Below are positions 9,865-18,568 of a DNA stretch of 64,000 nt, piece by piece. The stretch lies in the NCBI GenBank assembly GCA_913052475.1, contig CAJXEJ010000003.1:1-64000 (forward strand), read 5' to 3'. The notes beneath the pieces were generated by a model. It was not told the origin of the DNA and did no database searches. It saw only the letters and a list, made by a program, of their open reading frames with translations. The translations under genes and the position numbers were made by a program. How positions within the stretch are numbered: position 1 is the stretch's first letter; each line of letters starts with the position of its first letter. The DNA is from an uncultured Dehalococcoidia bacterium. GTDB taxonomy: Bacteria > Chloroflexota > Dehalococcoidia > Lucifugimonadales > Lucifugimonadaceae.

Positions 9865-10992
9865 ATGACCGGAAAAGGACCGTTGAGTTACGATCCCCGG
9901 CCGCCGAAAGAACGGCGAGTCGGTGGTGGAGACTCGTCCAAGAAAGGCCGACGCACCAGAAGCACCAACGAAGGTTCTGGCGCCGGTGGTGGTGGCATAA
10001 TGCGCCTTCTCATGGGGCGTTCCGAAATAGATCGTGCCAAAGCCCAGCGTTATGAACCGTACAGCTACGAGTCGAACAGAACCCAGCTCAAATGGGTCAC
10101 TGTGGCGTTACTCATTTGGGTTGTAGTTGCCCTTGTGCTCGCATGGCAAGACCGATCAACGGTCAATTACTTGAGTGACTTGCGTGATCAAGGTATGGTC
10201 AGTGTTCCGCCAACGCAACAGTCAACCCAGCGCGATATCTCATTGATATTGAGCTTCGCTGAAGCCGAAGGCATCGGATGTAACACTGAAGACGACATTA
10301 TTTCGCTGTCGCCCGAGTGCGCTCGTCTGATGGATGTTCAGGACGAGTACACGGCGGTCAAAGATACCGGAGCGATGCTGGTAGTTCTGCTGATGGCAGT
10401 GCTGCTTGCCAACATGTTTGCATTCGGGTCGTTCACACACCGAGCCAGTCGAAACGTACTCGCTCTGAACAATTCAAGTCAGGGATTCACGCCTGAGAAG
10501 GCTGTTCTCTGGTTCTTCATACCTGTATTCAATCTGTTCAAACCTTGGCAAGTGTTCAAAGAATTGTTCCGAGGCAGCGATCCCGCTGTGACAATTCGCG
10601 ATGAATTGGCTTGGAAAACAGAAGGTACAGTTTCAGCGCGTGTTCACATCTGGGCGGCGGTTTTCGTGGGTGTATTTTTCTTCAATCCTAGAACAATCGG
10701 ATGGTTCTGGTACTCAATTCGCGAGACCATCGATGACGTAATCGTTGCACATCAACGTCTGATAATTGCCGACATACTGTTGGCACTTCTGGGTGTCGCA
10801 GCGATCTTCGTTGCTATCGAATTGCACAGACGGCAGGAAGCACGGCACGCCAAGGTCGGTGTGATTACCGTTACGCCACCCCCTCCTGTGGATTCCCTCG
10901 AAGAGGCTCTAAAAGAGGGGATCAGACGCAAAGAACTCGAAAACAGGCGAGCTCGGTCAAAACGCAACGATTCGAGCAGTAAATCTAAATAA
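9865..10992 (+). CDS. DUF4328-like membrane protein inside the leu operon
   Basis: A 375-residue protein. Residues 1-65 are hydrophilic, glycine- and basic-rich and probably cytoplasmic. Four hydrophobic segments follow: around TVALLIWVVVALVLAW, AMLVVLLMAVLLANMFAFG, ARVHIWAAVFVGVFFF and ADILLALLGVAAIFVAIEL. The tail is charged and basic. The stretch RASRNVLALNNSSQGFTPEK followed by AVLWFFIPVFNLFKPWQVFK matches the DUF4328 layout (R-N... then W-x-x-P-x-x-N/x-x-x-P). No catalytic motif is seen and function is unknown. It is co-directional and closely spaced between leuC (50 bp) and leuD (59 bp), so it is probably co-transcribed with them; nothing suggests a role in leucine synthesis. Confidence 0.75.
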   Translation: MTGKGPLSYDPRPPKERRVGGGDSSKKGRRTRSTNEGSGAGGGGIMRLLMGRSEIDRAKAQRYEPYSYESNRTQLKWVTVALLIWVVVALVLAWQDRSTVNYLSDLRDQGMVSVPPTQQSTQRDISLILSFAEAEGIGCNTEDDIISLSPECARLMDVQDEYTAVKDTGAMLVVLLMAVLLANMFAFGSFTHRASRNVLALNNSSQGFTPEKAVLWFFIPVFNLFKPWQVFKELFRGSDPAVTIRDELAWKTEGTVSARVHIWAAVFVGVFFFNPRTIGWFWYSIRETIDDVIVAHQRLIIADILLALLGVAAIFVAIELHRRQEARHAKVGVITVTPPPPVDSLEEALKEGIRRKELENRRARSKRNDSSSKSK

Positions 10993-11051
10993 CCGACCAG
11001 CACCGATATATTCAAACAGAAAGAAATCACCAGAAAGGCTAAGGCAATAAG

Positions 11052-11648
11052 TTGGAAAAGTTCAATAAACTGACAAGCATAGTTGCACCGCTCGATCGAG
11101 CCAACGTGGATACCGATCAGATAATTCCGAAGCAGTTCCTGAAACGAATCGAGCGAACTGGATTCGGTGAATTTGCTTTCTTCGACTGGCGTTACCTCGA
11201 AGATGGCGTGCCCAACCCCGACTTCATTCTTAACGAAGATCGTTACCAGGGAGCTAACGTCCTAGTTGGCGGTCGTAACTTTGGTTCAGGGTCGTCACGC
11301 GAACACGCTCCGTGGGCACTGAAGGAGATGGGATTTCAGGCAATCATTGCAACGAGCTTTGCCGATATCTTCCGCAACAACTGCATGCAGAACGGTCTTC
11401 TTCCAGTGATCCTGAGCGAATCGGAAGTCGACACGATCATGGCGCGAGCGCTTCGTGGTTCTGGTTACAGGGTGACTGTCGATCTCGAATCTCAGACAGT
11501 TACCGACGATCAGGGCTTGAGTGCCAGTTTCGACGTCGACCCCTTCCGAAAGAACTCGCTTCTTGAAGGATTAGACGATGTTGGAATCACGCTGTCCCTC
11601 GGCGAAGCCATCGACTCATTCGAGAAAAAACGCACCGCTCGTTGGTAG
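11052..11648 (+). CDS. leuD: 3-isopropylmalate dehydratase, small subunit
   Basis: A 198-residue swivel-domain partner of LeuC. The sequence from the TTG at 11052 (MEKFNKLTSIVAPLDRANVD, then TDQIIPKQFLKRI) is the canonical LeuD N terminus, which decides for this unusual start; no ATG is available nearby in frame. GGRNFGSGSSREHAPWALKE is the substrate-loop motif. An AAGGC about 10 nt upstream can serve as ribosome binding site. Length is typical. Confidence 0.95.
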   Translation: MEKFNKLTSIVAPLDRANVDTDQIIPKQFLKRIERTGFGEFAFFDWRYLEDGVPNPDFILNEDRYQGANVLVGGRNFGSGSSREHAPWALKEMGFQAIIATSFADIFRNNCMQNGLLPVILSESEVDTIMARALRGSGYRVTVDLESQTVTDDQGLSASFDVDPFRKNSLLEGLDDVGITLSLGEAIDSFEKKRTARW

Positions 11649-11768
11649 GTGTGGTGTCGGTTTAGCCCGCAAGTAAATTTAGTGGAGAGTGGACAGACGC
11701 ACTGATAGACTCTCTAGGTTGGTTCTAAAGAATTCCTAGTTTCGAGAATCGAAAGCAGAGCCTATTAG

Positions 11769-12878
11769 ATGGATGCACGTATCGCAGTTCTTGGCGGTGA
11801 CGGTATTGGCCCGGAAGTCACAGCCGAATCAGTAAAAGTTCTCGGTGCTATTGAGCGTAGGTATGGACACGAATTTACGTATGTGACCGGTCTGGTCGGT
11901 GGTGCTGCTATCGACGCAACGGGCAGTGCACTTCCGACCGACACCATGAACATTGTTCTTGGGTCCGACGCTGTTCTGTTTGGTGCTGTTGGTGGTCCTA
12001 AGTGGGACGACCCACTCGCAATGATTCGACCCGAAGACGGGATTCTCGCCCTTCGCAAAGGACTCGGTCTCTTCGCCAACCTTCGACCCGCAAAGGTTTA
12101 CGAGCAGATGATCGACGCTTCTCCGTTGCGAGCTGAACTGCTGGTCGATGTCGATTTCATCATCGTTCGTGAACTCACCGGTGGTCTTTACTTCGGCAAG
12201 CCGAAACGACGCTGGGAAAACTCCCGTGGTCGTCGAGCGGTCGACACACTCACCTATTCTGAAAAAGAGATCGAACGAGTAGTTCGTGTTGCATTCGAGC
12301 TGGCAATGGGTCGTAAGAAGCGAGTCCACTCCATCGACAAGATGAACGTGATGGAGTCTTCCCGACTCTGGCGCGAAGTTGCAACTGAGGTTGGCATTGA
12401 TTACCCGGACGTTGAATTGATTCATATGCTTGCCGACAACGCAGCAATGCAGATCATCACCAACCCGGCTTCATTTGACGTAATCGTCGCCGAGAACACT
12501 TTTGGCGACATACTTTCCGACGAAGCAGCCGTTATCGGTGGCTCACTCGGAATGTTGCCATCCGCTTCATTGTCGTCGCTGCCTCCCAAGAACGGTCGAC
12601 GTCGACGCGGCGGCAAGCCAGCGCTGTATGAGCCAATCCACGGCTCTGCACCCGATATTGTAGGCAAATCGCTTGCAAACCCTATGGCGTCGATCCTGAG
12701 TGCAGCGATGTTGCTTCGATTGTCATTCGGCCTGAATGACGAAGCTGATGCCATCGAAGGCGCAGTGGACTCGATTCTTTCTGAGGGTTATCGAACCAGC
12801 GATATCACTACCAACGGCGAGCGACCGCTTACGACCACTCAGGTCGGCGACATGATCACTGGTCTGATTGCGGGCTAA
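11769..12878 (+). CDS. leuB: 3-isopropylmalate dehydrogenase
   Basis: A 369-residue beta-decarboxylating dehydrogenase that oxidises 3-isopropylmalate to 2-oxoisocaproate with NAD+ and Mg2+ or Mn2+. It starts with IAVLGGDGIGPEVTAESVKV. The substrate-recognition stretch RKGLGLFANLRPAKVY, the RELTGGLYFGKPK loop, the metal site around NTFGDILSDEAAVIGGSLGM and the NAD motif EPIHGSAPDIVGKSLANPMA are all present. It completes the plus-strand leucine set; 120 bp without a clear promoter separate it from leuD. Confidence 0.96.
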   Translation: MDARIAVLGGDGIGPEVTAESVKVLGAIERRYGHEFTYVTGLVGGAAIDATGSALPTDTMNIVLGSDAVLFGAVGGPKWDDPLAMIRPEDGILALRKGLGLFANLRPAKVYEQMIDASPLRAELLVDVDFIIVRELTGGLYFGKPKRRWENSRGRRAVDTLTYSEKEIERVVRVAFELAMGRKKRVHSIDKMNVMESSRLWREVATEVGIDYPDVELIHMLADNAAMQIITNPASFDVIVAENTFGDILSDEAAVIGGSLGMLPSASLSSLPPKNGRRRRGGKPALYEPIHGSAPDIVGKSLANPMASILSAAMLLRLSFGLNDEADAIEGAVDSILSEGYRTSDITTNGERPLTTTQVGDMITGLIAG

Positions 12879-12896
12879 GCACTCTCTCCGTCTGAC

Positions 12897-14075
12897 CTAT
12901 TCAAATTCGGTGAACCGATCTCCCCAGAACTCGGTGTGCGGGTTGAAATCTTCTCATGCCCAGTAGTAAGACGATATGAACGGTGCTCGCTGCAGTAGTG
13001 CACTTAACGGTCCATCGGTTGCAACACCGATTTCGATGTCCCATGTCGAACCGGTTTCGGGTCTTTGACTTCTATTACGCCGACCGACTCAGACGACTCA
13101 CCGAGTTCGAACGTGAGCTGATCTGGTACGTCCTGTGTTCTGGCCAGGCCCAGCTGAGGTGCCCGTAGGAAGACGTGGATTACCCGCGGACTCCTTGTCG
13201 GCGAATACCGCCACCGGGAACTTTCCGACGTTTTCGTTCACAACGCCTTCAAGAGCCGATGAAGCGAAGTAGAAACCTTTCGCAGCATCCCCCAACGAGA
13301 CATCAATTACAAAGCGGTCGATCGGGACATTGCCGTTGTAGTTAAGAGTTGCTCGTTCATCAACGAGAATTCGTGTTTTCCTTTGCTGCTCAAGCCGTGA
13401 TTTCTAGGGCACCAATTCAAACGATAGTAGTGTGAGCCGAGTTCCTGTTAAATCTCCTTTGATCACGGCTCGCCATGGCTGTGGCCAGATGCTCTGGGTC
13501 TCCAAGTCCCACCCCGTCATAGCGCTCTTAAACAGCGCGCTTTCGTTGCCGAAAGTGTGTTCACCCCGTCGATTCGCCGGTCATGCACGAGACCGGTGTA
13601 GGAAATCGGTCACCAGGTGACGAGAACGGGCGTGCACCTACATCGTCGTTGACCATTTCACGTGCTCTGAGTAGTCCGGTTGGGCAGGCATGAGCATCAC
13701 CGTTTATCACCAGCCCATTGCGATTTCGTCGGGACTAAGTTGTGCGTTAGCGGGGGTAACAAATTTCGGAGTGTAGATGGGTTCGATGGCGTCTCTGGGC
13801 AGCTTGTCGCGCTCAGTAAAACCGAAATCAATAATATAGGGATCGAACTCGCGTATTTTCGGAGTGGGATTGATTGCCGCGAAGCTGTCGACGTCGAATT
13901 TGAGGGCTTCAATTGAATCTGAGACTACTGGTGGGTCCGCAGAACTGGAGCGTGATTCGGTTGATGAACAGGCGACTATTGTCGTTGCAAGCAGGACATT
14001 ACTCAGAAACAGCACAGACCGTGCCGCAAACATCGATCTCATGCGGTTATTTTCTCTTTGATTCTGAGTTGCCAT
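12897..14075 (-). pseudogene. Decayed DUF3179 (seleno)protein lipoprotein gene
   Basis: Reading the minus strand from 14075 gives a signal peptide with a lipobox-like IVAC, then a DUF3179 protein broken into pieces. After SPDEIAMGW (13707) a missing G shifts the frame; VINGDAHACPTGLLRAREMV follows; another lost base shifts to VLVTW-TGA-PISYTGLVHD; a third shift gives TFGNESALFKSAMTGWDLET. Later pieces are RILVDERATLNYNGNVPIDR, DVSLGDAAKGFYFASSALEG and DGPLSALLQRAPFISSYYWA, ending in TAG at 12897-12899. Together they cover the whole domain in order. The TGA at 13610-13612 sits at the Cys/Sec position of the family; two others (13390-13392, 12954-12956) sit where Trp is expected. Function of intact relatives is not established. 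Confidence 0.85.
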
Positions 14076-14224
14076 ACCAGTTCGATGCGAAGAGCGTCAA
14101 AATGGTTGCTTGTCAGCGGATCTGAGTCTTCCAGATATCGCCTTTAGTCTGAATGAATTTTTCTCTTATTTCTGGTGCCTCCCCAGATTTCTCCTTCGTC
14201 GGAAAACGACTGGAGTCGAACCCG

Positions 14225-15457
14225 CTACGAGTCTTTCGCTGCCGACTCTGTTGCGAGGTCGACTTCGTGCGCTGCCAGCCATTCGGGATCGAGGTTGATG
14301 CCCAGACCCGGTCGGTCTGAAACATACAGATCGCCTTCTCGAATATCCAGAGGATGATCGATCATCACGTTGTACCCGGAGAGGTCGTACCTGCTGGTTT
14401 CAAGTTTGTAAAAGTTCGGAACGGTGAGCATCACCTGCGCGCCAGACATCACGTTGATTGGACCTGAAGCGTCATGCGGCGAGATTGGCACGTAGTACGC
14501 CTCCGCCATCGTGGCGATCTTCTTCAGTTCGGTCACGCCACCTGTCCAGGTGATATCAGGCATCACGTAGTCGGCAAGACCATTTTCGAAGATCGGAACA
14601 AATTCCCAGCGTGTGTGCAGCCGTTCACCGACCGAAATAAGCGGTGCGATCTGTTCTTTGACCTGTTTCAGTGCCTTCCAGCTTTCAGCAGGAACCGGCT
14701 CTTCGAACCAGAAAATGTCCCACTCCGCCATCTGATTGGCGAGTCGAACCGCAGTTGGAACGTTGTACATGCCATGAGCGTCGATGAGGATTTCTATGTC
14801 AGGACCAGCAGTTTCTCGGGCTGCGGCGAGGATATCCATCGCGATCGATTCTGCTTCCGCACTGATTTCGCCATCGAGGAACGTGTCGTTGCCGACGTGG
14901 AGGTTCGGCATCATCGGATCCATTTTGAACGCAAGATGCCCCGAGTCGACGATATCTTTGACCGGTTGAACGATCTCGTCCGGTGTCTTTGCACTCGGTG
15001 GATGGGTGTAGAGCGCAACTTTGTCCCGCACCGCACCGCCGAGTAGCTTGTAGATCGGTTGGTTAAGCGCCTTCCCCCGGATATCCCAAAGAGCGATATC
15101 GATTCCGCTGATGGCAGCTGAAGTCGCACCCCGGGTACCGACGTATGTCATGCCTCGGAATATCTTGTTCCAGATTCGCTCGATGTCCTCCGGATTCTCT
15201 CCGATCAACCAGCTTCCGATCTGATTCACGAACGCTGCGATCGCACCGTTGGCTACAGGGCCTGGGTAGGTCGTGATCTCACCCCAACCAGTAATTCCCT
15301 CATCGGTGTCGACCTGAATGAACACGAAAGTCCGATTTGTGCCTGCTCGAACTTCTGTACCTCCGGGATTGTTATCCCACGGTGTTTTCACAACCCATGA
15401 TCGAGCGTTTGTAATCTTCAATGTTCGTTTCCAATCGATATTGTTGGTTGACACCAT
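14225..15457 (-). CDS. Enolase-superfamily dehydratase (mandelate racemase/galactonate dehydratase type)
   Basis: A 410-residue member of the mandelate racemase/muconate lactonizing group. The N-terminal capping domain contains FVFIQVDTDEGITGWGE. The barrel shows LAFKMDP (catalytic Lys side), the three metal carboxylates in LIDAHG, FEEPVP and VGERL, and a C-terminal SPHDASGP histidine motif. The DAHG and SPHD pattern is that of acid-sugar dehydratases such as galactonate or mannonate dehydratase, which remove water from an aldonic acid to give a 2-keto-3-deoxy acid. The exact sugar acid cannot be read from the sequence. Divergent from the penicillin-acylase-family gene at 15619; a second paralogue lies at 18569-19723. 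Confidence 0.85.
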   Translation of the reverse strand: MVSTNNIDWKRTLKITNARSWVVKTPWDNNPGGTEVRAGTNRTFVFIQVDTDEGITGWGEITTYPGPVANGAIAAFVNQIGSWLIGENPEDIERIWNKIFRGMTYVGTRGATSAAISGIDIALWDIRGKALNQPIYKLLGGAVRDKVALYTHPPSAKTPDEIVQPVKDIVDSGHLAFKMDPMMPNLHVGNDTFLDGEISAEAESIAMDILAAARETAGPDIEILIDAHGMYNVPTAVRLANQMAEWDIFWFEEPVPAESWKALKQVKEQIAPLISVGERLHTRWEFVPIFENGLADYVMPDITWTGGVTELKKIATMAEAYYVPISPHDASGPINVMSGAQVMLTVPNFYKLETSRYDLSGYNVMIDHPLDIREGDLYVSDRPGLGINLDPEWLAAHEVDLATESAAKDS

Positions 15458-15618
15458 CCACTAGTGGTGCCAGGTCGATGCACCGCCGATTATCTGCCTG
15501 TTTTGGCTCCGGTCAACCTCAAATACGACTAACGGTTCCTTGACACCATCAAACGTCGGATTACAGTAGGCCGGGTTGCCAGTAAATCATCCGGCTCAGA
15601 TCAGTCCTCCCAGAACAT

Positions 15619-17964
15619 ATGACGAAACAGATATCCGAATCCGATCTCCAGAATGCTCTACCTGACGTTGAGTCGGACCAGAAGCTAGCTGGCATAGTGA
15701 ACGGTGCCACGATTCATCGAGATCAGTGGGGTATCCCGCACATCACCGCCGATAACGAGACCGACCTGTTCTTTGCACAGGGATTCGCAACAGCACAAGA
15801 CCGTCTGTTCCAGATGGATTATGATCGATTGCGTTGTTTGGGTCGATCGGCTGAGCATTTGGGTGAACGTGGTGCGACGCAAGACAGGCTAATGCGTCGT
15901 CGATCGCTGAAGATCGTCTCGAAGCGCGATCTTGAGGTTTGCAGCCCGGAAGCTAAGGCGATGATCACCGCATACACAGCCGGCGTGAACGCCTTTATCG
16001 AATCCGCCGCTCCGTTGCCGGTCGAGTACCAACTCACCGACACAAAACCCGAAAAGTGGGAAGACTGGCACTGCATTCTCGTTTACAAGGTTCGAAACAC
16101 GGCTGAGGGATCGTTTCAGGCAAAGCTCTGGCTGGCGAAACTCTCAGCCGAAATTGGACCCGAACGAACCGCTGCCATCTCGCCTGGGAGCCAGCCGGGT
16201 GCATTGATGACGGTTCCACCCGGCGCTGAATATTCTGGGCCGGTGCTGAACGCCATCGAAGAATTGACTAACGTCGTCAACGTCACTGAATCACTTAGAG
16301 AGACCGATGGCGGATCAAACGGATGGGCGATTTCGGGTGATCGCACAGAATCCGGCTTGCCTTTGGTGGCCGGTGATTCCCATCGCGGCCTCGAAGTACC
16401 AAATGTCTACTACCAGGTGCATTTACAGGGGCCTGGCTTTCAAACGTTAGGTCATTCAATTCCCGGCGTTCCCATGGCGATGCACTTCGCCCACAATGAC
16501 TACGTTGGGTGGGGTATGACCCATGGCGGTGCCGATACTCAGGATCTATTCGTAGAGCAACTCCGTCGAGCGGAAAGCAAGGTTGAATATTTGTTCAAAG
16601 GCGAGTGGCTCGAAGCTGTTCGATCGGTCGAGAAGATCAAAGTGCGGGATGGCGAGTCGAAAGAAGTAGAGATTGTCGAAACGCATCATGGTCCGATCAT
16701 TTCTGGTAGTGTCGATTCAGGTTGGGGTGTTGCGATTTCAGATCCCGGCTCACGTGGTGGAACGAAGTGGGTAGATGCCGCTTATGGGGCAATGAAATCG
16801 CAATCGGCAGACGAACTGGAAACGGCGTTCGATACTTGGACTGATCGCGTCAACAACTATCCGTACGCTGATATTCATGGCAATTTTGGTTATCTCTTCA
16901 AGGGTCGGGTTCCTTCTCGTAGTGGTGTAAATGGTTGGGGACCCGTGCCGGGATGGACCGGCGAGTACGAATGGAACGGCTTCATTCCGAAAGCCGACCT
17001 GCCACGCTCGAAGAATCCCGACTGTGGTTGGATCGTGACATGTAACCAGCGAGTGGTCGGTGAGGACTACGAATACTATCTGACTCATCTTTATGGCACC
17101 GATTACCGTGCAAGGCGTATTCGTGATCGCATTGACGATCTGTCGGATCGCAAGGCGACCATCGCCGATATGTCATCTATCCACGCCGATACTGTTTCAA
17201 TTCCTGCACAGGCACTTTGCAACGCGATTCTTGCGCTGACTGGGCTTGCTGGTGTCTATGCAAGTTCAGCCGGATTGCTTGCTCGATGGGATCACGATAT
17301 GAAGGAGGATTCTGCGGCAGCGGCGGTATACGCAGCTTCGTCTCGTGAACTGAACAAACAACTTGCCATGGCCGGATATGGGTCGTTGGCAAACGGGGTG
17401 ACCGGTAAGCAGGGTGACTCGGGTGCAGAGGATCAACTTCGTCGTCAGCTGAAACCCGATTTCATTCGCCGACTCGGCGATGGTTCACTGCCAGACGCCC
17501 CGTACGGATTCGAAACTGGCGATCTCGTTGAGAACGCGTTCAAAGCCGGGATCGATTATCTCGTTGGGCGATTCGGTGACGAACCGGGTAAATGGCGATG
17601 GGGTGACCTTCACAAGACGGGGCACATACATCCGCTGACCGGAGCATTCCCTGGGTCGACTGAGCAATTGAACCCACCGAAGGTCGAAACGTCGGGCGAC
17701 AGTGACGTTCCGTTTGCGAGCGGATCTCCAACTCCGGCCGAGTTTGCAATCAAGACGGGACCGATTAATCGATACATTCACGATCCTTCGAACTGGAGCA
17801 ACGGTCGTTGGATCGTCCCGCTTGGATCGTCAGGGCATCCAGGCAGTCCACACTTCGCAGACCAGCAAGAGATGTGGGCAAAGATCGAAACCATCCCGCA
17901 ATTGTGGGACTGGGCCGAGATCGCAAGCACCGCTGAAACAACCCAGCGACTGTTGCCTGTATAA
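15619..17964 (+). CDS. Penicillin-acylase-family N-terminal-nucleophile hydrolase
   Basis: A 781-residue Ntn hydrolase precursor. The alpha-chain region has IHRDQWGIPHITADNETDLF and AQGFATAQDRLFQMDYDRLR, typical of the family. The autocatalytic cleavage and nucleophile motif DGGSNGWAISGDRTESGLPL places the catalytic serine at residue 233, which becomes the N terminus of the beta chain. HFAHNDYVGWGMTHGGADTQ is a further family block. Relatives hydrolyse amide bonds in penicillins, acyl-homoserine lactones or lipopeptides; the substrate here is unknown. Unlike most characterised relatives no signal peptide is visible at the N terminus (MTKQISESDLQNALPDVESD), so it may act in the cytoplasm. Confidence 0.88.
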   Translation: MTKQISESDLQNALPDVESDQKLAGIVNGATIHRDQWGIPHITADNETDLFFAQGFATAQDRLFQMDYDRLRCLGRSAEHLGERGATQDRLMRRRSLKIVSKRDLEVCSPEAKAMITAYTAGVNAFIESAAPLPVEYQLTDTKPEKWEDWHCILVYKVRNTAEGSFQAKLWLAKLSAEIGPERTAAISPGSQPGALMTVPPGAEYSGPVLNAIEELTNVVNVTESLRETDGGSNGWAISGDRTESGLPLVAGDSHRGLEVPNVYYQVHLQGPGFQTLGHSIPGVPMAMHFAHNDYVGWGMTHGGADTQDLFVEQLRRAESKVEYLFKGEWLEAVRSVEKIKVRDGESKEVEIVETHHGPIISGSVDSGWGVAISDPGSRGGTKWVDAAYGAMKSQSADELETAFDTWTDRVNNYPYADIHGNFGYLFKGRVPSRSGVNGWGPVPGWTGEYEWNGFIPKADLPRSKNPDCGWIVTCNQRVVGEDYEYYLTHLYGTDYRARRIRDRIDDLSDRKATIADMSSIHADTVSIPAQALCNAILALTGLAGVYASSAGLLARWDHDMKEDSAAAAVYAASSRELNKQLAMAGYGSLANGVTGKQGDSGAEDQLRRQLKPDFIRRLGDGSLPDAPYGFETGDLVENAFKAGIDYLVGRFGDEPGKWRWGDLHKTGHIHPLTGAFPGSTEQLNPPKVETSGDSDVPFASGSPTPAEFAIKTGPINRYIHDPSNWSNGRWIVPLGSSGHPGSPHFADQQEMWAKIETIPQLWDWAEIASTAETTQRLLPV

Positions 17965-18568
17965 CTTTTCTCAGCACATCGACACGGTTGCGTAACGTAT
18001 ATTTCGGATATTGACGCCGTAAGTATTCACGCGATTACAAAAAAAGCGTGGCGAAAATACCCATTAAATCCACAGGATTGATCGAGCCTTGATGTAATCG
18101 GACCTGAAAACCAAGTAATGCGACGAAAAGCGTGGCGAATACAAGGATATACGTGCTAACTCGGGCATATAGCGTTGTAGTCAAGTGTTTACATGCCGTA
18201 TATCGTCGCATTAAGTGATACCGTTGAACTTAGCCCCGGATGGATAATAACGAAATCCACTGGCAGGGCGCTAAGCGATACGGAATACGTTTAGTAGTTT
18301 TTTAAAGAGTGATCACAATGAACAATGTCATCCGTCTCGCAGTTAGGCGGTATGCCCATGCTTTCGGCACATGACTCGTGTCGCCAAAAGATCTGGACCA
18401 GGCCAGTTTGCTTGGAGACTAGGTCGCACGGCACAGCAGTACGGAACGAACAAGATTCGCCGTAGCTACCGATTTGGCTAAAACTTTTGTCTCATATTCC
18501 TGAGAGGAGGATCACAGGAATATGAGACAACTCTGTAGCGCACTTGCGCTCTTATATGGCGGAAATAT
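17965..18568 (+). other. 600-bp gene-free stretch with a short direct repeat
   Basis: No ORF here shows family similarity. AAAAGCGTGGCGAA occurs twice (about 18043-18056 and 18126-18139), in slightly different surroundings. A 36-codon basic ORF (18371-18481) has no recognisable motif. The right end carries the perfect hairpin listed separately. The stretch may be the remains of a lost gene, but no reading frame could be reassembled. Confidence 0.5.
18487..18530. repeat. Perfect 16-bp inverted repeat with a purine-rich loop
   Basis: TTGTCTCATATTCCTG (18487-18502) and CAGGAATATGAGACAA (18515-18530) are exact reverse complements around a 12-nt loop (AGAGGAGGATCA). It lies 38 bp beyond the stop of the minus-strand enolase-superfamily gene. 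It may therefore end or protect that transcript, though no good T run follows on either strand. Confidence 0.85.

Noticed and set aside
13098..13295. A minus-strand ORF of 65 codons starting within the DUF3179 remnant
   Set aside because: It covers one shifted segment of the DUF3179 pseudogene and is not a separate gene.
14195..14240. A tRNA T-arm-like sequence (GGGTTCGACTCC on the minus strand)
   Set aside because: It overlaps the 3' end of the enolase-superfamily gene, and no matching acceptor, D or anticodon arms are found.
18371..18481. A 36-codon basic ORF in the gene-free region
   Set aside because: No ribosome binding site, no family motif, and its length is within chance expectation.
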